This document shows, one piece after another, positions 1 to 9,537 of a stretch of DNA of 64,000 nucleotides (positions are counted from its first letter, which is position 1; each line of letters opens with the position of its first letter). The stretch covers positions 690,553 to 754,552 of the forward strand of contig CM030937.1 in the NCBI GenBank assembly GCA_018136815.1. Direction: 5' to 3'. The notes beneath the pieces are model-generated. The model did not search any database, was not told the DNA's origin, and was given only the letters and a program-made list of their open reading frames with translations. A program made the position numbers and the translations under genes. The DNA comes from Isochrysis galbana. Taxonomy: Eukaryota > Haptophyta > Isochrysidales > Isochrysidaceae.

Positions 1-140
1 TCTCGAGACATCTCTTTGGCGAAAATCCGCCCAAATGTCTAAAAGAATGTCTAGACATTTCTGCCAAGCCCTAGCGCTAGTCCCGTTCCTTTGCCGCGCC
101 GCGACCCATAAAAATTTGTTAAAAATTAAATTATGTTATG
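1..140. other. Intergenic, nothing recognised
   Basis: AT-richer stretch before the first repeat copy. I see no gene, RNA or clear repeat structure in it. Confidence 0.5.
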
Positions 141-477
141 TCGAACACGCGATGACTACAGGCTCATAGGCAGAGGGCCGTTCGATCGAGCCGGCAGCTG
201 ACGCGGTCGTGGAAGGATCGTTGTTTGTTGCTTGCGGGAAGATGTTTGAAAGGTCGTAGTAAGAGTCGGGTCTGACAGTGTCTGCCATCGAGCGCTACGA
301 GCGATGAAGTAGACTGAAGGTCGGAGGATTGCGACGCGTGGCGTCGGAGAGTAGAGATGATGCTAGCTAGCGAGCTAGTGGAAGAGAAGGAGAATGAGAA
401 TGAGAGCTTCTTAGGTCCGAGGTAGACACGGGAGACTACAGCACATGGACTCAAAAAGTCTGAGGGCGCAGAACCCA
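141..477 (-). repeat. Dispersed transposon leader, copy 1 (family A)
   Basis: About 335 bp nearly identical to 47257-47600, differing by scattered substitutions and small indels. Read on the minus strand both copies hold a short open frame starting MADTVRPDS (294 down to about 142 here, 47405 down to about 47255 in the other copy) that continues with the same residues in both, with few replacements. This looks like the leader and N-terminal coding end of a mobile element rather than a host gene. Here it is joined near 445-477 to a different repeat (445-960), so this copy is a mosaic. Confidence 0.7.
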
Positions 478-960
478 GAGGCTCGGGAGCGCCAGCGAGG
501 GAGAGGCAGGGGAGGCCATGGCCCAGCCCCCGGCCAACCTCCTCTGCCCCCTGAGCTGGCCTCCAGGGGCCGCCAGAGGGCAGCTGGAGGCCTGCCGCAG
601 GCGCGCCATCGCGCGTGCCGCAGGAGAGGGGAGAGAGAGCGCGGAGAAGGGGGTGGGCGCGAGCGAGAGCTCCGCCCACCGGAAAATCGGTAAGTCTCGC
701 GCCTGTTTACAGGATAAGACGAGACAGAGTCGGCCGCCCACTCGGAGACACAGGAGGAAGGGGGGGGAAAGATCACCGGGGGGGGGCGCGGGCCACCGGA
801 CCATATCTAAGCCGTCCACCCCAATCCCCCTAGTAGTGTACGGGGGGAGCCGCCTGATGGCGGGGGGAGAAGGGCCGGGGAATGGGGGTGTAGAGAGTAT
901 GCTACGTGCTACTTGTAGCAGTGGGTAGTGGTTCCATTCGCCGCTAGTGCGGTAAGACTA
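445..960 (-). repeat. SINE-like dispersed repeat (family B), 5' part
   Basis: Matches 35700-36215 over most of its length, including the GC-rich block around 480-600, the GTAAGTC...TTTACAGG block near 690-714, and the end ATAGTCTTACCGCAC when read on the minus strand from 960. Other partial copies lie at 13908-14100, 33770-33930 and 59808-59960. No coding capacity is convincing. The intact copy at 35467-36218 gives the boundaries and orientation. Confidence 0.7.
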
Positions 961-1900
961 TTAAAAGGTTTTTTTTAGAATCGCAAACAACTTCATCTAA
1001 AACAAAAAGGTCGATCGCGGATGCGACACTCAGCCCCTGCCAGCAGGCAGGGGCTGAGGATGAGCAGTGTGCAGGCCCACACAGGGGTTGTCTGCGATGG
1101 AGGAAGGGGGGAGCGCGGCCCCCATGACCCTATCAGTTTTACTCATAGTTGGTGGACACCAAGAACGAGCGAGGCTTGACGGCCCCAATGCTGTCCTGCA
1201 AGCACGGCCATGAGCAGTGCCTCAGGCTCAGGGCACTGCTCGGGGTGTGAGGGTGTGTGTGTGTGTTCGCTCGGAGAGCGCGCGGCGCGCGCGCGTGTAT
1301 TGGCGCGGTGGCGCGGTGGCGGCAAGAAGCGTGCGGCGGCGCGAGAGAGTGGAGAGTGGTGAGTGGTGCGCGCGCGCGCGCAAAAGTTCGCCTGTGTCGT
1401 CGTGTGGCGGTTGGCGCCGAGCCACGCGCGCTTTCGTGCGAACGCATCTCCCAGCGCGCACAGTAAAAGTGTATGTACAGTACTGTACAGTCATATTTGA
1501 TGACTACATTTTCTATTTTGAGGTTGGTTGGTTGGTTGTTGGTTGGCAGGCCAATTTGGGGGATTTCGGCAAAGGTGTCCGGTCAAATTCTTCGGTGCCC
1601 CGCCCCTTGGTGAACCCCCTGCAACCTGCAACCCCCCCCGCCGAACTCCTCGGCTTGAGCTGCCGTTTCACCGATCACTTGGAGCAGAAGCCTAGAGACG
1701 AGCTCCCCCCGCCGTTTCTCTACTCCCGCATTCAGGTTCGTCGTGGCGCTGTGCCGGCGGCGGCCGCGACCCTGAGGCCGATCTGTGTAGAGAGACCTGC
1801 TCGGCTTGAGCTGACGTTTCAAGAATCGCTTCGAGTAAACTGGACAGAAGGTTCGCTGCGCGCGGCCGTCCCGCGGGCAATGCAACCCTGATGACGGGCG
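961..1900. other. Intergenic with two perfect hairpins
   Basis: No convincing gene. It holds a perfect 13-bp stem with 4-nt loop at 1029-1058 (CTCAGCCCCTGCC / GGCAGGGGCTGAG), a second 10-bp hairpin at 1213-1242 (GAGCAGTGCC / GGCACTGCTC), and a short GT run near 1248-1268. Long frames here are explained by high GC. Confidence 0.5.
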
Positions 1901-1949
1901 GCTGCAACACTGATGACGAGGCGAGATCGCAGCCGCGACAGCCGTCGCC

Positions 1950-2452
1950 GCCGCCCCCCCCCCCCCTTCTCTCTTCCCCCCCCCCCCCCCCCCCTCTCCC
2001 CGTCTCCCTTCCCCCCCCCCCGGGATCTCCACCTCGCTGGCCGGGTCTCGGCCACGGAATCTCGAGATCCGTTACCTCCCCCGCGCCTCCCCCCACCCAC
2101 GCACGCCCCCCCCCGCGCGCGCCCTCCGGTTCGCGCGAGAAAGCCGAGCGCGCCCGCCCGTTTCGCCTCTCCTCTCTCCCTTCTTCTCTCTCCCTTCTTC
2201 TCTCTCCCTTCTTCTCTCTCCCTTCTTCTCTCTCCCTTCTGCTCCGCCGCCGCTTCTCTCCTCGTGGCTCTTCTTTCTCTCGTCCTCTCTCTTGCAAGGG
2301 AGAGAAAATGAGACCCCTCGGCGGAGAAATGAAGGGAGACGACGTGTAGAACAACCGAGAAGAAGGAGAGAGAGAGAGAGAGGTGCCGCGCGGGTGAGGA
2401 GATTCTGCACCTCCCCAGAGAGAGATAGGAAAAGAGGTAAGCTAGCCAGATC

Positions 2453-2500
<48 letters not shown>

Positions 2501-2880
2501 AGAGAGACACAAGCAGCAGAGCGAGATGAGGGCTGAGTACACGTTTACACACAGCGAGGGAACTCTCCCTTTCTCACCCCTGCTCTCTCTCTCTCTCCCC
2601 TGCTGGCCACCATCTCCTCTCCTCGTCCCTTCTCTCCCCCCGTCCTCGCACCCTCGACAACTACTTCTCTCTCCCCCTTCTCTCTCTCCTCTCCCCCCCC
2701 CTTCCCCGTGTCTTTCTTCCCCCACACTCTCCCACTTCTCTTTGCCGCCCCCCCCCCCCGGTCCCACCCACCCATAATCCCCCCTCTTCTCGCTTCCCCT
2801 GGGGCCTTTCGTTTCCTCCCACCACCCCTCGCCCTTCTCCCCCCTACACACTCCCCCCTCTCCCCCCCGCCCCCTCCCCC
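1950..2880 (+). promoter_or_regulatory. Polypyrimidine leader upstream of the 2911 gene
   Basis: Nearly 900 bp of C/T-rich sequence on the plus strand, interrupted by a GA tract at about 2457-2500. It includes four tandem copies of a 14-mer built on TCTCTCCCTTCTTC (about 2175-2240). It runs to within 30 bp of the ATG at 2911. Similar tracts precede most other genes in the window on their sense strand, so it is probably promoter or 5' UTR. Function is inferred from position only. Confidence 0.5.
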
Positions 2881-2910
2881 CTCGCCACACTCGCTACACT
2901 CGCTTGACCC

Positions 2911-3462
2911 ATGATGGCGTCCGAGCCCGTCAGCGTGCGCAGCTTCCGCACGGGCTCCTCGTTCGCTCTCTTCGAGGCCGCCACGGGCACGACCAACTCA
3001 CCGGGCGTTACAGTAGCAAAAGAGGTCTCGATCCCATGCCCCAACGCTCTCGAACGAGCGAGGGCGGAATCTTTCTATAACAGCCTCCGCAAGTCTGGCT
3101 CGGACGAGGAAGGGGAGCCCGATGACGAGAACTGCTCGCCGAGTATTGCAAACCAGGGTGACAGCTGCGAGAACGGGGGAAAGCACGCGCTCGAGATGCT
3201 GCATGTCGATGACTACTGCTACCTCCGCCAGACTGCCTTCTACAAGCGCGTGAAGATTGAGCGGGACGGCGGGTACTGCAAGATCGAGGGCGTAGGCGAG
3301 GGTGTAATCATAAGTACAAAATCCTTCCGTGAAGACCGGTACTCTGTTAAGCTCACGCTCCGGACGAGCACCGGCATCAAAGACTGCGTCTTGAGGTGCC
3401 CTACTCAGGCAGTATACAACAACCTGTGTGCGGTCGGCTCCTCCTTGACCATGGCCATATGA
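2911..3462 (+). CDS. Hypothetical protein, possibly first exon
   Basis: I do not recognise this 183-residue protein. It starts at tandem ATG codons directly after the long CT-rich leader, which favours this strand and start. The first 45 residues are S/T-rich; residues about 60-85 are acidic (SDEEGEPDDEN); the C-terminal 90 residues are compact and look folded, with alternating hydrophobic/charged strands around YSVKLTLRTSTG and several cysteines. A GTGCCC donor-like site at about 3395 and protein-like frames downstream (3697-3833 ending in ARGF, and 4040-4252) suggest that the true gene may splice into them. I could not find an intron phase that joins them cleanly, so the 3' end is uncertain. 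Confidence 0.5.
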   Translation: MMASEPVSVRSFRTGSSFALFEAATGTTNSPGVTVAKEVSIPCPNALERARAESFYNSLRKSGSDEEGEPDDENCSPSIANQGDSCENGGKHALEMLHVDDYCYLRQTAFYKRVKIERDGGYCKIEGVGEGVIISTKSFREDRYSVKLTLRTSTGIKDCVLRCPTQAVYNNLCAVGSSLTMAI

Positions 3463-4260
3463 GGAATACCCTAGAAAGTAGGGGGCACGACTTCACAGTA
3501 CAGATAGAGCATGCTCGTCTCAATCGGGCTGGACCTCGAATGCCACCTCGTCACGTTCGAACACCGAGGTCATTGGGACGGCGCACCTGCCAAATGTCTT
3601 GACATGCGCATTGCTTGCATCTCTGATTGATATCACAACGTGGATAGACTTTGGACGCACTCAGAACAATGTGGCACACATGCTGCCATCACTCAGCCAT
3701 CGTTCACGACTATGATTTACGTTTTGGGTCTGTGGCAGGCACCCGCGGAATCCCCGTTTATGCCGAGCAGCCAATCTGCTCGAATTACTACCGCAACACA
3801 CACACCTTGTTCATCCTTGCCAGAGGATTTTGAATAGGGTCTAGTCCTCTCCATGAGCGATGGCATTCCTGCTGCTATTGACGTGGCCGGAGTAGAACAA
3901 CTAGATTGACGACCGCAGAGATGGGAAGAGCTCCAAGGATACCAAAGCACAACATCGTCAAGATCAAATTGCATGATCAGTTGACCTGTGATGGTTTGGT
4001 CGAATCGCGGAGGGTTGCGAACGCCACGCGCCCTTTGCTTTGGTCAGGTGCCCTGAATGCACGCCTATCCCGGTGCACACTTTTCTTGAGATGGTCGCCG
4101 TCGCTTTGTGTCCCGTGAAGAAGTGCTGCTATGCGTTTTACTCGCGGAATCCAATGCTCGGAGCTCGAGCCTTGGGGACCGTTGCTGTCCTCTATGTTGG
4201 GCAATCGGAGCAATGCGTCATCTACGAAGGCATTGATACGGCTTCGTGCTAGCACAAGCA
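3463..4260 (+). other. Possible downstream exons, unresolved
   Basis: Two plus-strand frames look protein-like: 3651-3833 (contains IVHDYDLRFGSVAGTRGIPV, ends with a stop) and 4040-4252 (Cys-rich, contains FLEMVAVALCPVKKCCYAF). Codon use is less GC-rich than that of the strong genes. They could be 3' exons of the 2911 gene or decayed coding DNA. The splicing is not determined. Confidence 0.25.
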
Positions 4261-4535
4261 TGGGCGTCTACGCGTTCCCAGAACGCACAGCCTTCTCCTG
4301 ATTCACGGTGCGAGCTTCTGATATTCAATGGTGTAAGTGTAGTGTGCATAATGGCCATGTGCGAGTACGTGTGTGTGTAGTATGTGACGTGTGGTCAATT
4401 GATGATTCATGATTGATGCTACTGGACGACTCAATGGTAAAGTGGTCCTTTAGGGACCCGAGCTTGGCATACGTCATAGACAGCAGATGCAGCCTAGGTG
4501 AGCGCCCTCCGCACCGGGCCGCTTGGCCTAGGGGG
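4261..4535. other. Intergenic, nothing recognised
   Basis: GT-rich stretches around 4330-4390. I see no gene or structured element. Confidence 0.4.
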
Positions 4536-4539
4536 GCTG

Positions 4540-4710
4540 CAACCAACAACTAAGTTTGCTATAGCCTTAGTTGCGGCATGGAGCGCGCCGACGCGGCTCT
4601 TCTCTCGGTCGGCCCGCCCGCCCAGGGAGCGCCTCCAGTCCCCATGGAGTAATGAAGCGACCGCGTCCGCCAGCGGGGGCCGAGCAGGTGAGCGCGACCC
4701 CGGTCGCGCC
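4540..4710 (+). repeat. Family C repeat copy with short open frame
   Basis: Begins with the CAACTAAGTTT...TTAGTTG hairpin-like motif, then an ATG at 4579 opening a frame starting MERADAALLSVGPP. The same module occurs at about 33300-33470 (+), 6740-6905 (-), 8092-8185 (-) and 59960-60090 (-). This copy is deleted just after the second ATG, where the other copies read MEQSLAKRPRP. It continues with an AEQV.AT segment also found in the 8092-8185 copy. Confidence 0.6.
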
Positions 4711-5267
4711 GCATGGCCCGCGGCTCCGGCCACACCACACACAGCAGACAGCAGCCATGCGCCTGCCTTTTTGGCCCCCCCCATCCATGGGGGACAGCAA
4801 GCTGCATGCTTCACGCCGACAGCACAAAGCCCGCATGGCCACACATCCACATCCACAGGGCATGCCTGATGGCGGAGGCCTCTCCCGCCTCGGCGACGGG
4901 GCAGCGCGACCCGAGACCGGGTGGCCCTTATTTATGTATGGGCACATACAGCACGGCAAGGGAAAGAGAAAGAGAGTGGGGGAGCGAAGGCACATAAAGG
5001 CGATGTTGTTAAGGATGTAGTGGACACCGTGCCCGTAGTAGTTGTTAGCCCAGGATCTTCAAATGCATTTCTTGCTCGAGGTCCGCTCCAACTCCTGCCC
5101 TTGCCTGCCCTCTTAACCCCAGGCTCTTAACCCCCCCCCCACACCCACACACACCCCACACACATACAAGGCCCAAGGTAGTTCACATGGCGGCTGAACC
5201 CCCCGATACCCGATCGATACCGAAAAAATAGGACTGATGGGAGGAAGCTGACGAAAGGGGCGTCAGT

Positions 5268-5660
5268 CAACTAAGTTTTTACTTAGTTCGCCCATGCCCA
5301 TGCCCATGGGGGTCACGAGCCCCCCCCTCTCTCTCTCCACTCTCCACTCCTCCCCCGCCATGAAGGAGGAACCACCCATGCTCCCATGCTCCCGGCAAGC
5401 CTAATGGCTCATTCATGGCTTGTCAGGAGCACACTTCCCTGTTGGCCCATTCTCTTCCTGACAGGCTCGCCTGTCTCGCTCGCCCTGGCCTGCCGTGGCC
5501 AGCAGCCCATCGCTCCACCCCCCCCCCTCCCCCCCGTGGTCGGCAGACAGACAGGTGCAGAGTGGGGGCCCCAGAGGCTCAGGAGCGCCAGCGAGGGAGA
5601 GGGAGAGGCAGGGGAGGCAAGGGCCTAGCCCCAGCCTCCTTTCCCCCCTGAGGTGCTGAG
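5268..5660 (-). repeat. SINE-like repeat (family B), 3' part
   Basis: Matches 35466-35800: the CAACTAAGT...ACTTAGTT hairpin, the ATGGGGGTCACGAGCCCCCCCC block, the AGGAGGAACCACCCATGCTCC block and the GGAGCGCCAGCGAGGGAGAG block, in the same order. Interrupted by small indels. No coding capacity. Confidence 0.65.
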
Positions 5661-6724
5661 GTGTACTATCACTTAGCTCTTGGGCTACCTTTCTTTCTTC
5701 TCTCTTCTCTCAGTCTCCTTCTCTCTCTACCTCAGTGCCCGGAACCTCTTTACTTGGGCAACCGACAACCGAGCGCTTCGTCGCTTACAATCAATGCTGC
5801 GCCACGGATGCTGCGCCGCCGCCGCTGCGCGGGCGTGTCCGCGCTCGATGGGACCATGCTACTCCCCGTGCACGTCTCTTTCGACGGAACGCAACTATCG
5901 TTATAAACGATAGGGTCATGGAGCGCGCCTCGCTCCCACCCGCGTTCCCCGCCCACCCCACCGCGCCGACCGACCACGACATGCCGCAAACGACCCACTG
6001 CCAGTGCCATGCCAACCCAGGTCCCCGCGAGCCACGGCCCGAGCCGAGCCCACAAAGCCATACGGACAGCACACCATCAGACACCCCACAACACACCAGC
6101 ACAGCCCAACCAGGACAGCCAAAAGCACATGCACCACCAGAACCACAGAGTTTTGTCTCCCATAGGGAAAGCCTTCGGGCTGGGCCCCTACACTGCCGAG
6201 GCACTGACCACGTGCGCAAGCACGGGGCACAAGCCCGGCCGGTCGACAAGACCACCATCAATACGGTTGTGGTGTCATGCAGCAATACCTGTATGACCGA
6301 CCAAAGTGGCAACCTTGCGCATGCGCAAAGTGCGGCAAATGCCTCAAGAGAACCGTGCAAGCATCCCAACCCAGGCGCGCACACCACGCGCAGCCGGGAC
6401 GGAGCATACAAGGGCTCACATAGCACATAGTGCTCTCACAGTCACCCACAGACACACCATCAACAAGCCCACAGAGGACACATGGCGCAACACAACTCAC
6501 GACAGAGGGAGCCGTGAGAGACTCCCCCCCCAAGACACCCTCCGACCTCGCCGCCCCGCCCGACTCGCGAGAAACCGATCCAACACTTCCCGCCCTGCAA
6601 ACCCATGCAGACAACCCGTGTCGGCGGCCTCTCCTAAGTAGTCGGTGCGGTGTGAAGCCATATATTGTTGAACTTTTTGGGAGCGAAGGGAACCAAGGGC
6701 GGTGTCGGCGAAGAGGTAGGATTA
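5661..6724. repeat. Repeat-derived intergenic DNA
   Basis: Long frames exist on both strands but no family is recognisable. The block 6155-6240 (around GGAAAGCCTTCGGGCTGGG and the following CCCCTACACTGCCGAGGCACTGACC) is repeated on the minus strand at about 60105-60190. Both copies keep an open frame reading KA(F/S)GL.PYTA.ALT, so this may be a fragment of an unidentified mobile-element protein. The rest is P/T/H-rich low-complexity translation that I do not call. Confidence 0.4.
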
Positions 6725-6905
6725 CCTAGATATAGTAGGTGTTAGCCCAGAATCTTCAGATTTTTTTTTGCTGATGGACGCGGTCGCTTTGCCAGCGACT
6801 GCTCCATGGGGTACCCGGGGGGGGCTCCTCGGCGGGGGGACCCAAAGGAGAGAAGAGCCGCGTCGGCGCGCTCCATTGCAACCAAGTATAAACTTAGTTG
6901 ATGAT
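6725..6905 (-). repeat. Family C repeat copy with open frame to KNLKILG
   Basis: On the minus strand it runs from the CAACTAAGTTTATACTTGGTTG hairpin near 6895, through an ATG opening MERADAALLSFG, a second Met in PMEQSLAKRPRP, and ends KNLKILG-stop at the TAGCCCAGAATCTTCAGATT terminus near 6738. This is the best-preserved copy of the module in the window. Function unknown; a repeat-borne short frame rather than a host gene. Confidence 0.6.
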
Positions 6906-7206
6906 GCGCATGGAATTCCTTTTGAACGAAAACGCACACCTTGCATTTTTCAAGCGAGCATTTCCACCAGCCTAAAAGCAGCACAAAAACCCGCCCTGAC
7001 GCAGCAACTAGCAGTCGTTCAGCCGCCCTCGGAGCTTCCGAAAGTATGCACAAGTGCATGCAGAAAATAAAACCTATGACGTGTCAATGGAACGGCTGCT
7101 TTTCGAGCGCGAATGCATCCCATGAGAGTGCGAGTAAGCACGGGCAACCTTTCTTCTTTGTACCGGGCATAAGGCATCAAAACCAAGAGAAATCGACACC
7201 ATAGTC

Positions 7207-7932
7207 TCATCGGCGCTTGCCAATGTTCTGCACCTCCGCCTCAAACAGGAAGACCGCATTATATCCAGGCTGCAAGCCGTTCCCGGTCAGCAATTTATGG
7301 TAGCGTTCCATACGCTGTTTTCCAGCGAAGTTCGTTGGCTTCGGCTTCCAATCGGAGGTGCCAAACCCCAACGCGGGCGTCACCTCAATGAGACGCACAG
7401 ACCCGCGCTTAGCACCAATCAAAGCGCGCTCAACGGCGATGGGTACATCATGCCTGCCAAGTTGAACAGTATAGGTATCGCCGCCATCGCGGGCACCGGG
7501 CTCGCGACTGGGGACACCGTACATGAAGTTGCCTGAACCCGTGTACACGGAAAATGACAGCTCCAACGTGTCTCCTTCTCGCACCTTCGCCTCGCCCGAT
7601 CCGCGCGATCGCTCACGGTACGAAATGCCATCCCCCAACCGAACGACCGGCCCGCGCTCCTCTTCCAGCTTTGCGAAGCGAGCCTCCCCAGCCTCGCGGC
7701 ATTCCTCTACATTGGAGCACTTGGCCTTGCGTGCGGAGGGTATGCCGAGCACAGGCTGAGCAAGCAGGCCACTGCAAATGGCCGCGCCCGCTCCCACGCC
7801 GATGCGGACGTTCTGATGCAACAAGAGCCGTCGGCGTACACCATACGCGACGGCGCCGCCCAGATGCGCCAGGGCCAGCAGCATTCCTGCTGCCCAGTGC
7901 GGACGCATCAGCGCCGCCCCTCGTCGCGGCAA
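7207..7932 (-). CDS. Plastid (probably thylakoid-lumen) FKBP-type peptidyl-prolyl isomerase
   Basis: Residues about 100-238 form an FKBP fold: GISYRERSRGSGE with VREGDTLELSFSVY (the usual strand before the insertion loop), then DTYTVQLGR, PIAVERALIGAKRGSVRLIEVTPALGFG (the family's central GM.vG..R.i.iPp region) and a closing FEAEVQNI strand. FKBPs catalyse cis-trans isomerisation of proline peptide bonds. The aromatic pocket residues of FKBP12 are not all conserved, as is common in lumenal plant and diatom FKBPs, so activity is uncertain. The N-terminus is tripartite: a hydrophobic signal (MLLALAHLGGAVAYG, residues 17-31), a basic stretch, then a second hydrophobic segment (43-63) before KCSNVEEC. 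This suggests ER, then plastid, then lumen targeting. Single exon. The ATG at 7932 or an in-frame ATG at residue 9 could start it. Confidence 0.85.
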   Translation of the reverse strand: MPRRGAALMRPHWAAGMLLALAHLGGAVAYGVRRRLLLHQNVRIGVGAGAAICSGLLAQPVLGIPSARKAKCSNVEECREAGEARFAKLEEERGPVVRLGDGISYRERSRGSGEAKVREGDTLELSFSVYTGSGNFMYGVPSREPGARDGGDTYTVQLGRHDVPIAVERALIGAKRGSVRLIEVTPALGFGTSDWKPKPTNFAGKQRMERYHKLLTGNGLQPGYNAVFLFEAEVQNIGKRR

Positions 7933-8700
7933 CCCCGGAGCGAGCCGACACTCCTCTCTCGTAAAAATATGAGTGGGCAGTACTACTAAAAGTAAAAGAA
8001 ACCCAATGAAGATTCAGGGCTATTTCCATGATCTACCGTGGCCGGGGCCACGGGCCGTGTCGGGCGGATGCGAGTCGCACGCACCTGCTCGGCCTCTGAC
8101 GGTGGGCGCGGCCGCTTAGCCAGGGACTGCTCCATGGGGACAGAGGGGCCGCCCTCGGCGGGGGGGCCGAAGGCGAAGGCCTGTCGGAGCGAAGCTCGTT
8201 TCCTCCTTGGAAACGAGTCGCGAGGGCGCACCACCTACAGTGAGTGAGTGGGAGACGAAGGAACAAAGGTAGCTCAGCAGAGGCATGGTGGGCGGTGGGC
8301 GAGGGCGTCGAGAACTCGAGAATTGCTCACCGGCCACGGCAGTGGTCCGTGGTCCGGCAGTGGTCCAAGCAAGATAATGTGCCACCATGCTGGCCTCGCG
8401 ACTTCCTCTCTCTCCCGGTCCACCGCCAGAGCCCCTACTCCTACTCCTCTCGCCTCGCGCTATTGTCAGATTTTTGTACAGCCGTTTTGGGCCCGCTCCC
8501 GCTCCACCTGCTGCGACGGTCGTGTGAGAACGACGCGTGACGCGTGGACGCGTGCGCGACGGAGCAACGCTGGCAGTGCGGTGTGCCTGCGGTTCTGGTT
8601 CAGTCTCACCTGTGGGAGCCCTGTAGTGGCAGCCGGCATAGTGGCCAGGCCAGATGTGTCCGATCAGCCCGATGAAAGCGGGAGTCCTGCCGACACGTTC
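7933..8700. other. Intergenic with a family C repeat copy (8092-8185)
   Basis: On the minus strand 8185-8092 reads FGPPAEGGPSVPMEQSLAKR followed by PRP, the same module as the copies at 6740-6905 and 4540-4710, followed by AEQVRAT. The remainder holds no gene I can support. FKBP promoter signals should lie in 7933-8090, but I see no clear motif. Confidence 0.5.
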
Positions 8701-8734
8701 CACAAAAATAGAACATAGAACGTCACACTTTTGG

Positions 8735-9010
8735 CTTTTGGCAACGAGGGATATTTATTAGTACCACAACGTACTAGTCCATTCCTGCTACTGCCACTAG
8801 CCCGGTACTAACATGACAGATGGAGATGCCAGATGCCATATGACGGCCCGTAGCGCACTTGCCCGTACCCGTACCCGTACGCCTTGATGCCTGTTGCTTC
8901 TTCTGCTTCTTCTGACTTCTGACCTCTGACACAAATAGCAGACATCTGCCACTTCACACAAATCTCCCCCCTCGCAAGCCCCCGACTCCCATTCCCCATA
9001 AGTTTCAATG
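8735..9010 (-). repeat. Dispersed repeat family D, copy 1
   Basis: Read on the minus strand it matches 34260-34430: GAATGGGAG.CGG.GGC.TGCGAGGGGGGAGA, then a GTACGGGCA.GTGCGCT block, then GTTAGTACCGGGCTAGTG and TGGTACTAAT. This copy has extra (GTACGG) units near 8858-8880. The right side is a run of about 18 G at 9009-9026. No coding frame is shared. Confidence 0.6.
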
Positions 9011-9026
9011 GGGGGGGGGGGGGGGG

Positions 9027-9537
9027 ACCCAGTGAAGCTGCCGTAGCACCGGGAAATAGAAAGCGAACACCGGGGGGAGAGGGTAGATGTCGATGTGCGG
9101 ATTGCGACAACTTTCTGTCCACTTTTAGGGTACACCTTTGCCCTTCAAATTGATCAGGCAAAACTAGGGGACGTGTCCCGACCATTCTTGTGAAATGGGT
9201 TTGGGACTTGATGGATAACCCCATCACCGCTAGATAACGACGCGCCCGCCAACTAATGTCCAGATCTAGCACACGAGGAGCACGTGGTACCACATAGCGA
9301 TTGAGCAAAGCAAAGGACGAGAAAGCGGTGCTTTGTGCTTCAGTGTTGGCAGTGTGCTCAGCTGCCACGCCCCACACAGCAACCATAGAATACTCACTTC
9401 CTATGCTATGGTTTTGTCTTGCTCTGTGGTTGTAACGCGCTAAAAATTCCCTAGAGGACTTGAGTTGCGACGTTTTTGCCTCCCCTCTTGCATATCGATA
9501 GCCTGATCCTTGTGATCTGACAGGCAGTCGTGCCCTT
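9027..9537. other. Intergenic, nothing recognised
   Basis: 3' flank of the minus-strand gene that follows. No repeat or gene seen. Confidence 0.4.

Noticed and set aside
690-714. GTAAGTC...TTTACAG resembling a tiny intron inside family B repeats
   Set aside because: Only about 24 nt, far below the 120-190 bp introns in this window, and no coding frame on either side.
1217-1891. 224-codon plus-strand frame
   Set aside because: No family motif, crosses hairpins and GT repeats, and all frames are long here because of GC content.
2072-2890. 272-codon minus-strand frame in the CT tract
   Set aside because: Translation of (GA)n/(G)n low-complexity; Gly/Glu/Arg only.
5735-6430. 231-codon plus frame and 211-codon minus frame
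   Set aside because: Pro/Thr/His-rich translation in repeat DNA; only the 6155-6240 portion has a matching copy.
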